Virus record (IMG/VR): IMGVR_UViG_3300030012_003189
Span: 26,964 to 90,963 of that record
Strand: one strand, 5' to 3'
DNA length: 64,000 nt
DNA from: a virus
How positions within the stretch are numbered: the stretch's first letter is position 1; each line of letters starts with the position of its first letter. This document shows positions 17,328-26,252 of the stretch, in pieces. Below the pieces are notes generated by a model. The model had not been told where the DNA came from. It did no database searches and worked only from the letters and a program-made list of their open reading frames with translations. Made by a program: the position numbers and the translations under genes.

Positions 17328-17541
17328 TATCTATATACTTGTCTTTCCAAAGTGATAAGTACCATTCCATTCTTGGTCCCCATTCTTCTTTATCGATTTC
17401 TTCAAACCATAAAGTAAGTGCATCTACTGAATTAGCTATCTTTTCTAATGCTTTTACTTTTCTCTCCTCTAATAAAGGGTCAAAACCTCCACCATTAGCT
17501 GAGATACTTGCTTCTTCTACTTTTGCTGCTTTCTTTGCCAT
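17317..17541 (-). CDS. Small hypothetical protein, 74 aa
   Basis: This 74-residue protein starts MAKKAAKVEEA and has a charged, helix-prone body (LEERKVKALEKIANSVDAL) ending in aromatic residues (WFEEIDKEEWGPRMEWYLSL). There is no signal or membrane segment. It overlaps the GT7 start by 11 bases and sits five bases after the GT92-like gene. I do not recognise a function. It may be an accessory subunit of the neighbouring transferases. Confidence 0.65.
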   Translation of the reverse strand: MAKKAAKVEEASISANGGGFDPLLEERKVKALEKIANSVDALTLWFEEIDKEEWGPRMEWYLSLWKDKYIDNEK

Positions 17542-17546
17542 AATTT

Positions 17547-18407
17547 TTAAATTTTTAATATTCCTTTTGTTAGTCTATTCCAATATTGATAATCCCAATG
17601 TTCGTTTTCAATAGGAATTTGTCTTTCCAATCCAAACTTTACATTATCGATATCTATTTTCCAATCATTATCTTTGATTGCGTTATACATCTTTTTGTAT
17701 TCTTCCCAAAAAGTGTAATCTTCTTCTGTTTCTGAAACTTCTTTTAATCTTTCTAAAACAGTTGAATCCCATTTGAAGTGATGAACTTGTACAAATCCTT
17801 CACCTCTACCAGGTGGGTATCTTAAAGAGTGATTAACACCTTCTTCTCCCCACACATCCTTTCCATCAATATGTGCGTAATGCTGTCCGTTTGTTATTTG
17901 AATCTTTCCTTTCATTACACACACTTTATTTGGACAAGCTCCACTAAGTGGATACCTAAAAAAACCACTATATGGAAACGCTTCCCATATATTAGTTTCG
18001 CTATCTACAATGGGAAAACTCCCATCCTCTCCAATCCTATCCAAGAATCCACCTGTGATAAACTCCCATCCTTTTACTTCACATTCATCAATCATTTCTT
18101 CAATTGGCTTTGGATAAATCTGAATCTCATCATCATCTGATACAATCCACCAATCGTTTGGTTTAGTCATCTTTACTTCATTATAAAGTTCAGTTACCTT
18201 TTCCCAATGAAACTTTGGTTCAGTTACTACTTTGTAAGGAGTCAATCCCAAGTTTTCAATTTCCTCTAATATCCCATCGTTCTCATCTTGTCGATAAACT
18301 ACGATAAAGATATTTTTTTCATCCACAAATTGCTGATAGTATTTCAACATATGTGGTAACATAGTGATGTTATGCCCAACTACTGTTACTAAGTTTAAAC
18401 CCTGCAT
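17547..18407 (-). CDS. Glycosyltransferase, GT-A fold (GT92/GT2-like)
   Basis: The start chosen is the ATG at 18405-18407, which gives 286 residues and a 13-base overlap with the upstream methyltransferase. An earlier ATG at 18485 would overlap by 91 bases and add 26 residues before the fold begins. The protein opens with a GT-A type strand (LVTVVGHNITMLPHML), has NDWWIVSDDDEIQIYP with the metal-binding DxD motif, and a VHHFKWDSTVLERL segment like GT92/DUF23 proteins. It is a cytoplasmic transferase of unknown specificity within the glycan operon. Confidence 0.7.
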   Translation of the reverse strand: MQGLNLVTVVGHNITMLPHMLKYYQQFVDEKNIFIVVYRQDENDGILEEIENLGLTPYKVVTEPKFHWEKVTELYNEVKMTKPNDWWIVSDDDEIQIYPKPIEEMIDECEVKGWEFITGGFLDRIGEDGSFPIVDSETNIWEAFPYSGFFRYPLSGACPNKVCVMKGKIQITNGQHYAHIDGKDVWGEEGVNHSLRYPPGRGEGFVQVHHFKWDSTVLERLKEVSETEEDYTFWEEYKKMYNAIKDNDWKIDIDNVKFGLERQIPIENEHWDYQYWNRLTKGILKI

Positions 18408-19174
18408 CTTTGTATCAGTGTCAACCCAGTTGTAGATGGTTTTTCTTTCATCACCCCGTTGTTGAAGAAATTGAAAAGTTCCCATTCGTTACTTTCTTTT
18501 AGTTCTTTTATGAGTTTATTAGGTCCATCAAATGGAGCATGATGGTTTTTTTCTTTTACATCTTCCGTTATGATGAGTTCTTTTTCAAAAGATTCATCTG
18601 TATCGTGGATTGAAATTACACCATAATCCGATAAGATACTTGAGTAAAGAGTAAAATCATTTTTAACATCATCATACGAGTGACCCGCATCTATGTGTAG
18701 GTAATCTATCTTTATATCTTCCTTAACAAAGAAGTTATAAAATGCGTTTTCGGTGGTATCTAAGATAACTCTACAATCAAAGTTTTTCCTAAAGAATGAA
18801 CGTTTATCCGTCCAATCAGTAAACCCTCCTACTCCGTTATCTGCATCAACTACGAATGTAGTACCACAATCACCCCACTCCATCTGTTTTAGACCTGTAA
18901 ATATTTTTTGGTCATGCAAATCTATTCTCGCTTGTGTCATTATACGAGGAATAAATCCACCACCACTTCCTAAACATACACATACCTTTGCTCTCATCAT
19001 TTGTATGGTAGAATATATAATCATACCATCACCTAAATGTAAATCGGTTGCTCCATGTGTCCATCTATATGGAACAGGTGCAATATCAGTAAAAGGTTTA
19101 CCATTAGTATCCCTCTTTTTGACTTGATTGTTTGATATGTATTTTTCTATTAAACCTAAATTAAGTAAAGACAT
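18395..19174 (-). CDS. Class I SAM-dependent methyltransferase
   Basis: This 259-residue protein has a glycine-rich SAM motif CLGSGGGFIPRIM (motif I, about residue 67), a DADNG segment and the Methyltransf_24 hallmark IDYLHIDAGHSYDDVKNDF followed by GVISIHDT (about 150-190). Family members O-methylate sugars, among other substrates. It leads the glycan stretch downstream of an ATATTTATAT element 22 bases before the start. It probably methylates a sugar made in this cluster. The substrate is unknown. Confidence 0.75.
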   Translation of the reverse strand: MSLLNLGLIEKYISNNQVKKRDTNGKPFTDIAPVPYRWTHGATDLHLGDGMIIYSTIQMMRAKVCVCLGSGGGFIPRIMTQARIDLHDQKIFTGLKQMEWGDCGTTFVVDADNGVGGFTDWTDKRSFFRKNFDCRVILDTTENAFYNFFVKEDIKIDYLHIDAGHSYDDVKNDFTLYSSILSDYGVISIHDTDESFEKELIITEDVKEKNHHAPFDGPNKLIKELKESNEWELFNFFNNGVMKEKPSTTGLTLIQRCRV

Positions 19175-19196
19175 TTGGTTTAGATTATGGTGTTGT

Positions 19197-19206
19197 ATAT
19201 AAATAT
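19197..19206 (-). promoter_or_regulatory. ATATTTATAT element (class I promoter candidate), upstream of the methyltransferase
   Basis: The coding strand reads TATATATTTATATAC around this core, with 22 bases to the ATG at 19174. It lies in the 57-base gap after the GT-B gene, so the glycan genes below 19.2 kb can be transcribed separately from those above. Confidence 0.5.
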
Positions 19207-19231
19207 ATAAAAATATAGAAAACGATAAAAA

Positions 19232-20218
19232 TTAGAATAGTTTTTTTACCTTATCTCGCCATGCCCATTTGTTGTGGTACTTCATCATCCATTCAGATAA
19301 TCTTATCCAATTATCTAATTGCTCTTCATAAGAATCTCTACATATGATTTCTACCATAGAATCAAACTCTTCTTTTGATGATGCTCTATATTTGTAATCT
19401 ACATCTCCCCAATCGGAATGTAGTATTGGAAGTTTTCCGTAATCAACGGCTTGGAAGATTGAATATCCAAATGGTTCATTTGTATGACAGGAATGTGAAA
19501 TACTCCAATCCTTTTTCATAAATGAATCTAAAATCTGAATATCCCATTGGTAAAATTTAATATCACTAAAATTATATTGGTTAGTTTCTACTATGTTTTT
19601 CCAATCATATTTACTACTTAAAACAAATCCTCTATGATTATCCATATAGTGAATATTTTTACGAGATTCAATACGAGAAGTAAATCCAATTTTAGAATCT
19701 GTTAATCTTTGTAGTAAAAAATCTTTTTTAAATTCATAAAAGTTTGGAATTGTTATAGTATTATTAGGATAATCTGTAAATAATTGTGAATCTGTTAGTC
19801 CAATCCAAATTCTTTGTTTACAATACTTCATTAAATCATCAATTGCTTCGGTATCTATATTAGTTTGGAATTGTTTTGTAGAATCACCATACTTTAACAT
19901 ATCGGGTAAATATGCATGTACAAATATATTAGTCCATTTATCTTTATACTTCCAAAGATGTTCTCTTTTGTGATAATTCGCATGTAAAAAATGGATTTCT
20001 TCACAATCTTCTAAAAGTTGTTCTGATTTTTTAGGATTATCGTAATGAAAATGATAATTTGTTAAAGATGTTTCAAATCCAACAGGTTTTCTACCATCTA
20101 CAAATATAAAATAATCATCTGATAGTTCAGGTAGTACTAAGTTAATAAAATGATTTGTCCATAAATCAGCTCCACCTTGTATGATATTTCCAAAACCAGT
20201 TGTTACTAATAGTTTCAT
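19232..20218 (-). CDS. GT-B glycosyltransferase (GT4-like)
   Basis: This 328-residue protein has a GT-B layout: N-terminal LLVTTGFGNIIQGGADLW (a loop typical of GT4), a middle IGFTSRIESRKN strand opening the second domain, and EPFGYSIFQAVDYGKLPIL near residue 262, matching the EPFGxxxxEAxxxGxPxV donor-binding motif. It transfers a sugar from a nucleotide donor with retention of configuration in most relatives. It is followed 11 bases upstream by the tail-fibre gene 20230-22170, so it may act on virion or host glycans. Confidence 0.7.
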   Translation of the reverse strand: MKLLVTTGFGNIIQGGADLWTNHFINLVLPELSDDYFIFVDGRKPVGFETSLTNYHFHYDNPKKSEQLLEDCEEIHFLHANYHKREHLWKYKDKWTNIFVHAYLPDMLKYGDSTKQFQTNIDTEAIDDLMKYCKQRIWIGLTDSQLFTDYPNNTITIPNFYEFKKDFLLQRLTDSKIGFTSRIESRKNIHYMDNHRGFVLSSKYDWKNIVETNQYNFSDIKFYQWDIQILDSFMKKDWSISHSCHTNEPFGYSIFQAVDYGKLPILHSDWGDVDYKYRASSKEEFDSMVEIICRDSYEEQLDNWIRLSEWMMKYHNKWAWRDKVKKLF

Positions 20219-20229
20219 AAAGTATTATT

Positions 20230-22170
20230 TTATGGTTCAGGTGGTCCGCCAGGATCCCCACCATCATCCCCACTACCAATTAAATTAATTCTGAGTTCAT
20301 CAGTTCCAGATGAATTTGGGAAAGTGAATGTTAAAATTACTAATCTTGTTGAACCATGCTGTGCTTCAGTTTTTGAATTAAAGAAAAATTGAGTTTGTGC
20401 ATTTGATGTAGGAGTACTGGTGGTTGTACTTAAACCAGTTAATGTTTGTGAACCTGCACCATTACCAGATGAATCAAAATTTGTACTTAAAGCTCCATAA
20501 GTCGTTGAGTTGGCACTTACTGAATATGTTGTAGCATAATTCGTTTGAACTGCTATTGGGAAATATGTAGGTGAGTAATGATATGGATTATTAGCTATTT
20601 GTGTAATGTTTCTACTTACCAATACTAAAGAGCCAAATGAACCAGACCATGCACCACTTAAATTTGTAAAGATTCCAGAATCAACTGGTCTAGGTTGTTG
20701 TGAAATATTGAATTGTAAATGTTCACTTGTACCAGCAGTAGTAGAACCTATATCAAATGTACCAAATTTCTTAGCTCCAGTATTCCCAGCCGCAAATATA
20801 CTGAAATTTTCGTTACCAGTGCCAGTTTTTGGATTGTTGTTAAGATTACTAAAGTTTGAACCTTCGTAGAATGTAAATTGACTACCTGTTATAGATGCGT
20901 TCCAAGCTAAGTTTGATGTTAAATCAATTGTATTATCACCTGATGATAAACTACCACTATGAGTAAATACCATTTCATCACCACTACCTGGAGATGGATT
21001 GGATGTGAATGTAACTTGACCTGATTGTTCTAAACCTACAGTATCATTTGCACCAGCATCAGTTGTAACTGATACTACTGCTAATCGTTTTGAAACACTA
21101 CTATTTGAAGCCGTAGGGAATGCATATATAACATCATCGCCTGATAAACCACTTATTGAAAAACTAGCTCCACTACCATCTGAATTAGTTGATATCTCAA
21201 ATTCTAAATCAACCATACCAGGATTATCATCTGAATCTGCTTGTACAACAGCTGCTGACCAACCAACACTTTCTGCATTCACATCTATTGAAATTGATTT
21301 TCTAACACTTGTACCTGATTGATTAGATGTCCATTGTAACGGGTCTGTTCCAACACCTTCTCCACTAAGTGATACTGTTTCATTTGGTTGTTGAGTAAAT
21401 GTTTTTGTACCAGTTACAGTACCACCAACATTTCCATATTGTCCTCCACTACCATCTAAATTAGTAGAAGGTACACCCAAAGTAAAATTAACTGTTTGAG
21501 ATGTTGCAACTCCAACTGTACCGAATGATGTTGGTGTAAAGAAAACTTGCCCCGCACTTGGTGAAGCATTTGATGTTTGTGAAAATGTTGTTGTGTTTGA
21601 TATTGCTCCTATACCTGTATTACTATCATTTCCTGGTGTAATTGTTACAACACCTGTATTTGGATTAATATTTGCTATCCCACCAGTCCAATCATCATAT
21701 TCTAATTGATATGCACCTTGCGTAGAAGTAACTGTACCACTAATTGTTGAACCTGCATTAGTATATGTTACCCCAGTTGCACTTTCAGCTGGACAAGTAA
21801 ATGAAACATTAGCAGTTCTTGTAGTGTTAGTTAAAACTGCGCTAAATGGTGAACTCACATAACTAACAGTTAATGAAGGTACAGGAGATGAACCTCCCGT
21901 TGCAACAGGATTAGATGTAATACTTCCGTTTTGTGTGTTTACAGAAAATCCAGTAATACCAAAATCTTCGAATGTGGCGGTTGCACTTGAACCAACTGAA
22001 TCTCCATATAATTCACCCAAACTAAGTCCCGCTACTGAATCATCGTAATTGGGAGCACTTAACTCAAAAGAAGTTGCTATGTCTTGAAATGAAAGTTTAG
22101 CAGTAGCTGAGTTAGACAACTCCTCATTTATCATTGACATTGATATCGGACCTGATGCTGGTAATGCCAT
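20230..22170 (-). CDS. Tail-fibre-type virion protein with Ig-like/BACON-like repeats
   Basis: This 646-residue Ser/Thr/Gly-rich protein starts ALPASGPISMSMINEEL, a phage tail-fibre N-terminal attachment motif. The body repeats beta-sandwich units with phrases such as TFTQTSNASPS, TFTQQPNE, GLEQSGQVTFTSNPSPGSGD and DNTIDLTSNLAWNASIT, reminiscent of BACON/Ig-like domains that may bind sugars. It ends in GDDGGDPGGPPEP. The gene abuts the 1351-residue fibre by one base, so the two are likely coexpressed and may assemble in the same fibre. It acts outside the cell on the virion. Confidence 0.7.
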   Translation of the reverse strand: MALPASGPISMSMINEELSNSATAKLSFQDIATSFELSAPNYDDSVAGLSLGELYGDSVGSSATATFEDFGITGFSVNTQNGSITSNPVATGGSSPVPSLTVSYVSSPFSAVLTNTTRTANVSFTCPAESATGVTYTNAGSTISGTVTSTQGAYQLEYDDWTGGIANINPNTGVVTITPGNDSNTGIGAISNTTTFSQTSNASPSAGQVFFTPTSFGTVGVATSQTVNFTLGVPSTNLDGSGGQYGNVGGTVTGTKTFTQQPNETVSLSGEGVGTDPLQWTSNQSGTSVRKSISIDVNAESVGWSAAVVQADSDDNPGMVDLEFEISTNSDGSGASFSISGLSGDDVIYAFPTASNSSVSKRLAVVSVTTDAGANDTVGLEQSGQVTFTSNPSPGSGDEMVFTHSGSLSSGDNTIDLTSNLAWNASITGSQFTFYEGSNFSNLNNNPKTGTGNENFSIFAAGNTGAKKFGTFDIGSTTAGTSEHLQFNISQQPRPVDSGIFTNLSGAWSGSFGSLVLVSRNITQIANNPYHYSPTYFPIAVQTNYATTYSVSANSTTYGALSTNFDSSGNGAGSQTLTGLSTTTSTPTSNAQTQFFFNSKTEAQHGSTRLVILTFTFPNSSGTDELRINLIGSGDDGGDPGGPPEP

Positions 22171-25100
22171 TATTTATCCTTTAATTTATTTTCTAAGTTT
22201 TCAATCTTATCTGATAATTCTTTGATTGCTTCTAAAAGTAAAGGTGTTAACTTTTCGTATTTAACTCCAAGAAATTTATTGTGTACATTTTCTTTGACAA
22301 CCTCTGGTAATACTTTTTGTATTTCTTGCGCAATCACCCCAATATCTCTGTTTGTTCCATATGGGTGAACTTTTGGAGTATATCCATCTTTCCAATTAAA
22401 TAATATACCTCTAAGATTTTTTACTTTTTCTAAAGAGTCAGGTATAGTAGTAATATTTTCTTTTAATCTTTCATCAGATGAAGCAAATGCTGTAATATTA
22501 CCCGATGCTTCGATTGAACCTGATACAGATAATGCGTTAGCTGCTGATTGGTCTGCTGGTAATTTTACAACTTTTAAAGCTGATGGGTTTGCATCGGATA
22601 CAACCTGAAATCCTCCTCTACTTATTTCAGTAAATGGTTGGATAGTGGTACTTGTTGGTACACTTACTGAAATTGCTCCAATATCAGGTGTTCTAAATGT
22701 AGATGAAAGTGTAACACCCTGCGCAGTTGCTGACATAAAAGATGAACCATCTTTAATAAAAGTTTCAAATGAATAATTTTCACCATCTTCTAAATCTACT
22801 CCCAAACTAAATGCGTGACTACCTGATGTACCTAATGTATGAATAGCTTGACCACCACCTACATATGAAGTACTTAATGTCCTTTCAGTTGAAGATACGA
22901 CTGTACCATCACTCTTTTTTATTCTTATACCAATCTTACAACTGTTTGACCCGAATCCAACTACACCATTAAAAGATTCCATAACACTGCTTACAAATGG
23001 ATTAGATGCAGTTTGTGGGTCTAATGTACCAGTAAAAGTTGCGGTAACACCATCAAAATCAGCTGATACATTTCCCGCATCAGGAAATCTTAAACCACTA
23101 CCACCTGTAGTTATAGTTTCAGTCATCGTTGTTGGTGATTGTGTAATTGATAATGAGTGTGCAAAGAAATCAGTAAAACTTTCTAAATCACTATCATTTT
23201 GTGAAGTAAATGATGAACCCAACATTGTAGGTGCACCTGATAGTACAATTGGAGATAAACTATTTTGTGAACTTAAAGTTACAACATCTACAGATGAAGA
23301 AACAAATTTTATCTTTGGTGTACCTGAACCATCTAAAATAAGAGCTGAATCACTACCAAGTAATTGGTCACCTTGAATTGTAAATCCACCAATACTACCA
23401 CCACTTGCACTTATATCCCCCTTAATATCTGCATCATTTGCAATCATCCTACCCGCTGGTGATACGGAGAATACATTATCTTTGGATGTAATACTTACAT
23501 GTTCAAATGAAGCAGATTGTGCTTCAACTACAGAACCACTAACAGAAAAGTTAGATGCACTTATTTCTAAACCACCAGCACTATCTCTTTGTTGGAATTT
23601 AATAAATTGGTTATCACTACCTACTCTAAAGTAAAATTTCTTTTGATTGGGTTCGGCTACCCATGCATTATTTACTACACTATTTACAGCGCCACTACCA
23701 GATGTGGTTAATAAGAATCCACCAACATCATCACCATCAAAAGTCCAATCACCAGATTGACCAGAATCTAATTGAACTGCCTTTGTAGCACCAGCATTTA
23801 CAAATCCTATTAATTTATTATCATCTAATGTAAATCCACCAATGTTACCTGTACTTGCTGTTATATCACCTTTTATTTGTAATTGCTCACCTGTCCATTC
23901 TAAAGAATTATCACCAGTACCAGATAAGAAAAACTGACCACTTGATGACATATAAGTTTTCCATGTATCAGACTCGTAAAATCCTAAATTATCTGCTCCC
24001 AAAAATAATCCATCCCCACTTGGTGTTGGGTTTTTTGTTAACTTACCAGTAGAAGGGTCTACTGTACCACTAACTGATGCTGATAGTGCTGCATTACCTG
24101 CGAATGCCGAACCACTAAGTACAGAATTATCTCCAGCTATTGTAGCGAATGCCGAACCACTTAATACTGCATTTTGATTTCCAGTAATAGCTATGGATGC
24201 TGATAATGAACCACTCAATACTGCATTTTCACTTCCAGTAATAGCTATTAATGTAGCAGCTGATGCTGATTCAGCTGCATTAGATGCTGATTGTGCTCCA
24301 GCAGCTAATGAACCAGAAATATCTGCTCCTAAAGATGCAGTAGCAGATTGTAGTGATGCTGTAGCTTGAGCTAAGGATGATGTAGCTACTGCTAACTCTT
24401 GTGAGAAGTTTGTTGGGTCTCCTAATCCAGCAATTGTTGATGATTGAATATTTGTACTAGCTATCTGTACCACCCCACCCTCAACATTTAAAATATCACC
24501 AGCATCTGCTATACCACTATTCTTAACATTAATTGATGCTTCTAATCCTAACGCTTGATTACCTTTTGTAAATGGTACACTTTGTTCTACCTTTATTGGA
24601 ATGAAGTTATTATTTATATCATAAAACTCTACCCTAAAATCAAATTGTTCTGTTGGGTTCTTTCTTGGGATATCTACAATCGCTGTATATTCATCAGGTG
24701 AATAAGAAGATTCTTCAGCATTCTTTAATGATAACCTACTAAATAAAAATCTACCTGTAGTTGAATCAGTATTTGCTTCTACTCTAATTTGGCATTTACC
24801 AGTTGTTTTTGCAAAAAAGTTCTTTTGTATTCTTTGGATATTACCCAATCCAGTTGGGTCTCTATCGATAGAACCACTAAGTAAATCTATAGATTGAGAA
24901 GTTACTAATGCGTTTGTTGTATTGTTTGATGATGTTACAATCAAAAATCTAAGTGTATCTGTGCTTATTGATTCTCCTGAACCAGAATATCTTGCTGTAA
25001 ATCCAAATGAATATTCAGAACCACTTACTATTTCAAACTCACCAATAGCACCATTCGATTCTATAGAATGATTTCCTTTTACTTCTAATGAGTTGATTAA

Positions 25101-26225
25101 TTTATCATTATGTATTTCTACACCCGATGATGTTGTGTAATAAACATCACCTGCTTCGGATACTATATTTTCTCTTCTTAATTTACCATAATTAATTACA
25201 GTTCTATTTTCTACAGAAAAATCTCTTAATAATTCAGTAGCATCTAATTTATTTTCTTGTACAACTTGAAAATCTCCTAAATCGTTTCTTGACTTCCTAA
25301 ATATTTTTATTCTAGCTACATCTCCAGTAAATGTTTTTAAATTTTCTAATCTTATTTCAGCATATGATGCAGTAACATTTGAACCAGTCACAACTGCATC
25401 TTCTACAGATTCAAATTGTAATGAATAAGATACTGGTTGGAATTCATGCACTATATTGTTTATAAGAAAGGGTTTTCTAACTAACATCTCATCTGCATTA
25501 ATTACTTCTAATACTGAAGATGAATATCCCAATGAAGGAATTTGAAGAGTTGTATTCTCCTCCATTGATTGAGTGAACTTATTTCCTTCTTCTAATTTTA
25601 TTCTGTATTGTGATGGAGCTGTCCAAGTAGAAAAATCAGAACCTGAATCTGGTACTTCGGGTATACCACTAACTGAACCTGATTTGTTCAATGTCATTTC
25701 TGTTTTTACTAATAGTGGTTTTTCTATTTCAGTAACAGAAAATGATGGTCTTTTAAAAAATCTTACTTGTGTTTTATTTGGAATCTTTGGATTGATTTTG
25801 AATTGTTGAGTCCATCTAACATTTTGTATCCCTCTAAATTCTTCAGGTACTTTCCTTTCCCTACCTCTATCATCTATATATGTTTCTAATTCAGCAAGTA
25901 TTCGCAATGTACCAACTCCTATCGGAGTATCATCATAAACATGAATTGACATTACTATAGAGTTACCTTCTCTAAATGTTCTATCTCCTTGCTTTCCAGG
26001 TTCAATATATAATGGGTTTCCATTTACATCTAAAGCTTCAAATCTAACTTTTGAACCTTTAACAAAAAAAGAACTACCTTCAAATAAAAAAGCATTCTTA
26101 CCACCAGTTAGTGTTCTTTCTAACTCAGTAACATTAAAATAAGGGGAATCTGATGAACTATCATCAATGAAAACCTTAGCTTTTCCTAAATTTAGTAAAG
26201 GTGAATATTTTTTTAATACTGCCAT
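22170..26225 (-). CDS. Long tail fibre with C-terminal S74 intramolecular chaperone
   Basis: This 1351-residue protein has a beta-rich N-terminal half, a central Ala/Ser repeat region (about 610-715) prone to helix, and beta-strand units such as GDNSVLSGS and DNKLIGFV. The end (about 1253-1351) is a Peptidase_S74 domain: ASSDERLKENITTIPDS, with the Ser and Lys of the self-cleavage dyad, GVIAQEIQKVLPEVV and a coiled-coil tail. This trimerises the fibre and then releases itself. The start is only 2 bases from an ATATTTATAT element. It is likely the main receptor-binding fibre. Confidence 0.85.
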   Translation of the reverse strand: MAVLKKYSPLLNLGKAKVFIDDSSSDSPYFNVTELERTLTGGKNAFLFEGSSFFVKGSKVRFEALDVNGNPLYIEPGKQGDRTFREGNSIVMSIHVYDDTPIGVGTLRILAELETYIDDRGRERKVPEEFRGIQNVRWTQQFKINPKIPNKTQVRFFKRPSFSVTEIEKPLLVKTEMTLNKSGSVSGIPEVPDSGSDFSTWTAPSQYRIKLEEGNKFTQSMEENTTLQIPSLGYSSSVLEVINADEMLVRKPFLINNIVHEFQPVSYSLQFESVEDAVVTGSNVTASYAEIRLENLKTFTGDVARIKIFRKSRNDLGDFQVVQENKLDATELLRDFSVENRTVINYGKLRRENIVSEAGDVYYTTSSGVEIHNDKLINSLEVKGNHSIESNGAIGEFEIVSGSEYSFGFTARYSGSGESISTDTLRFLIVTSSNNTTNALVTSQSIDLLSGSIDRDPTGLGNIQRIQKNFFAKTTGKCQIRVEANTDSTTGRFLFSRLSLKNAEESSYSPDEYTAIVDIPRKNPTEQFDFRVEFYDINNNFIPIKVEQSVPFTKGNQALGLEASINVKNSGIADAGDILNVEGGVVQIASTNIQSSTIAGLGDPTNFSQELAVATSSLAQATASLQSATASLGADISGSLAAGAQSASNAAESASAATLIAITGSENAVLSGSLSASIAITGNQNAVLSGSAFATIAGDNSVLSGSAFAGNAALSASVSGTVDPSTGKLTKNPTPSGDGLFLGADNLGFYESDTWKTYMSSSGQFFLSGTGDNSLEWTGEQLQIKGDITASTGNIGGFTLDDNKLIGFVNAGATKAVQLDSGQSGDWTFDGDDVGGFLLTTSGSGAVNSVVNNAWVAEPNQKKFYFRVGSDNQFIKFQQRDSAGGLEISASNFSVSGSVVEAQSASFEHVSITSKDNVFSVSPAGRMIANDADIKGDISASGGSIGGFTIQGDQLLGSDSALILDGSGTPKIKFVSSSVDVVTLSSQNSLSPIVLSGAPTMLGSSFTSQNDSDLESFTDFFAHSLSITQSPTTMTETITTGGSGLRFPDAGNVSADFDGVTATFTGTLDPQTASNPFVSSVMESFNGVVGFGSNSCKIGIRIKKSDGTVVSSTERTLSTSYVGGGQAIHTLGTSGSHAFSLGVDLEDGENYSFETFIKDGSSFMSATAQGVTLSSTFRTPDIGAISVSVPTSTTIQPFTEISRGGFQVVSDANPSALKVVKLPADQSAANALSVSGSIEASGNITAFASSDERLKENITTIPDSLEKVKNLRGILFNWKDGYTPKVHPYGTNRDIGVIAQEIQKVLPEVVKENVHNKFLGVKYEKLTPLLLEAIKELSDKIENLENKLKDK
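24090..24260 (-). repeat. Imperfect tandem repeat in the tail fibre coding region
   Basis: About three copies of a 51-57-base unit encode AITGSENAVLSGSLSAS, AITGNQNAVLSGSAFAT and IAGDNSVLSGSAFAGN. The conserved core is NAVLSGS. Such repeats lengthen fibre shafts and can vary in number between related phages by slippage. They are inside a gene and unrelated to CRISPR. Confidence 0.7.
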
Positions 26226-26227
26226 AC

Positions 26228-26237
26228 ATATAAATAT
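26228..26237 (-). promoter_or_regulatory. ATATTTATAT element (class I promoter candidate), 2 bases before the tail-fibre start
   Basis: The coding strand reads CATATTTATATGTATGGC, leaving only two bases between the core and the ATG at 26225. At the other sites the gap is 16-27 bases. If this element sets the transcription start at the same distance, the fibre mRNA would be leaderless or nearly so. Confidence 0.45.
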
Positions 26238-26252
26238 GTAAAAGTAGAATTG

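Noticed and set aside
17547-18485. Longer GT92-like start at 18485
   Set aside because: It would overlap the upstream methyltransferase by 91 bases and add residues before the first GT strand, so the ATG at 18407 is preferred.
24090-24260. Short repeats as a CRISPR array
   Set aside because: The repeats encode a protein repeat unit in frame, are imperfect, and have no unique spacers.
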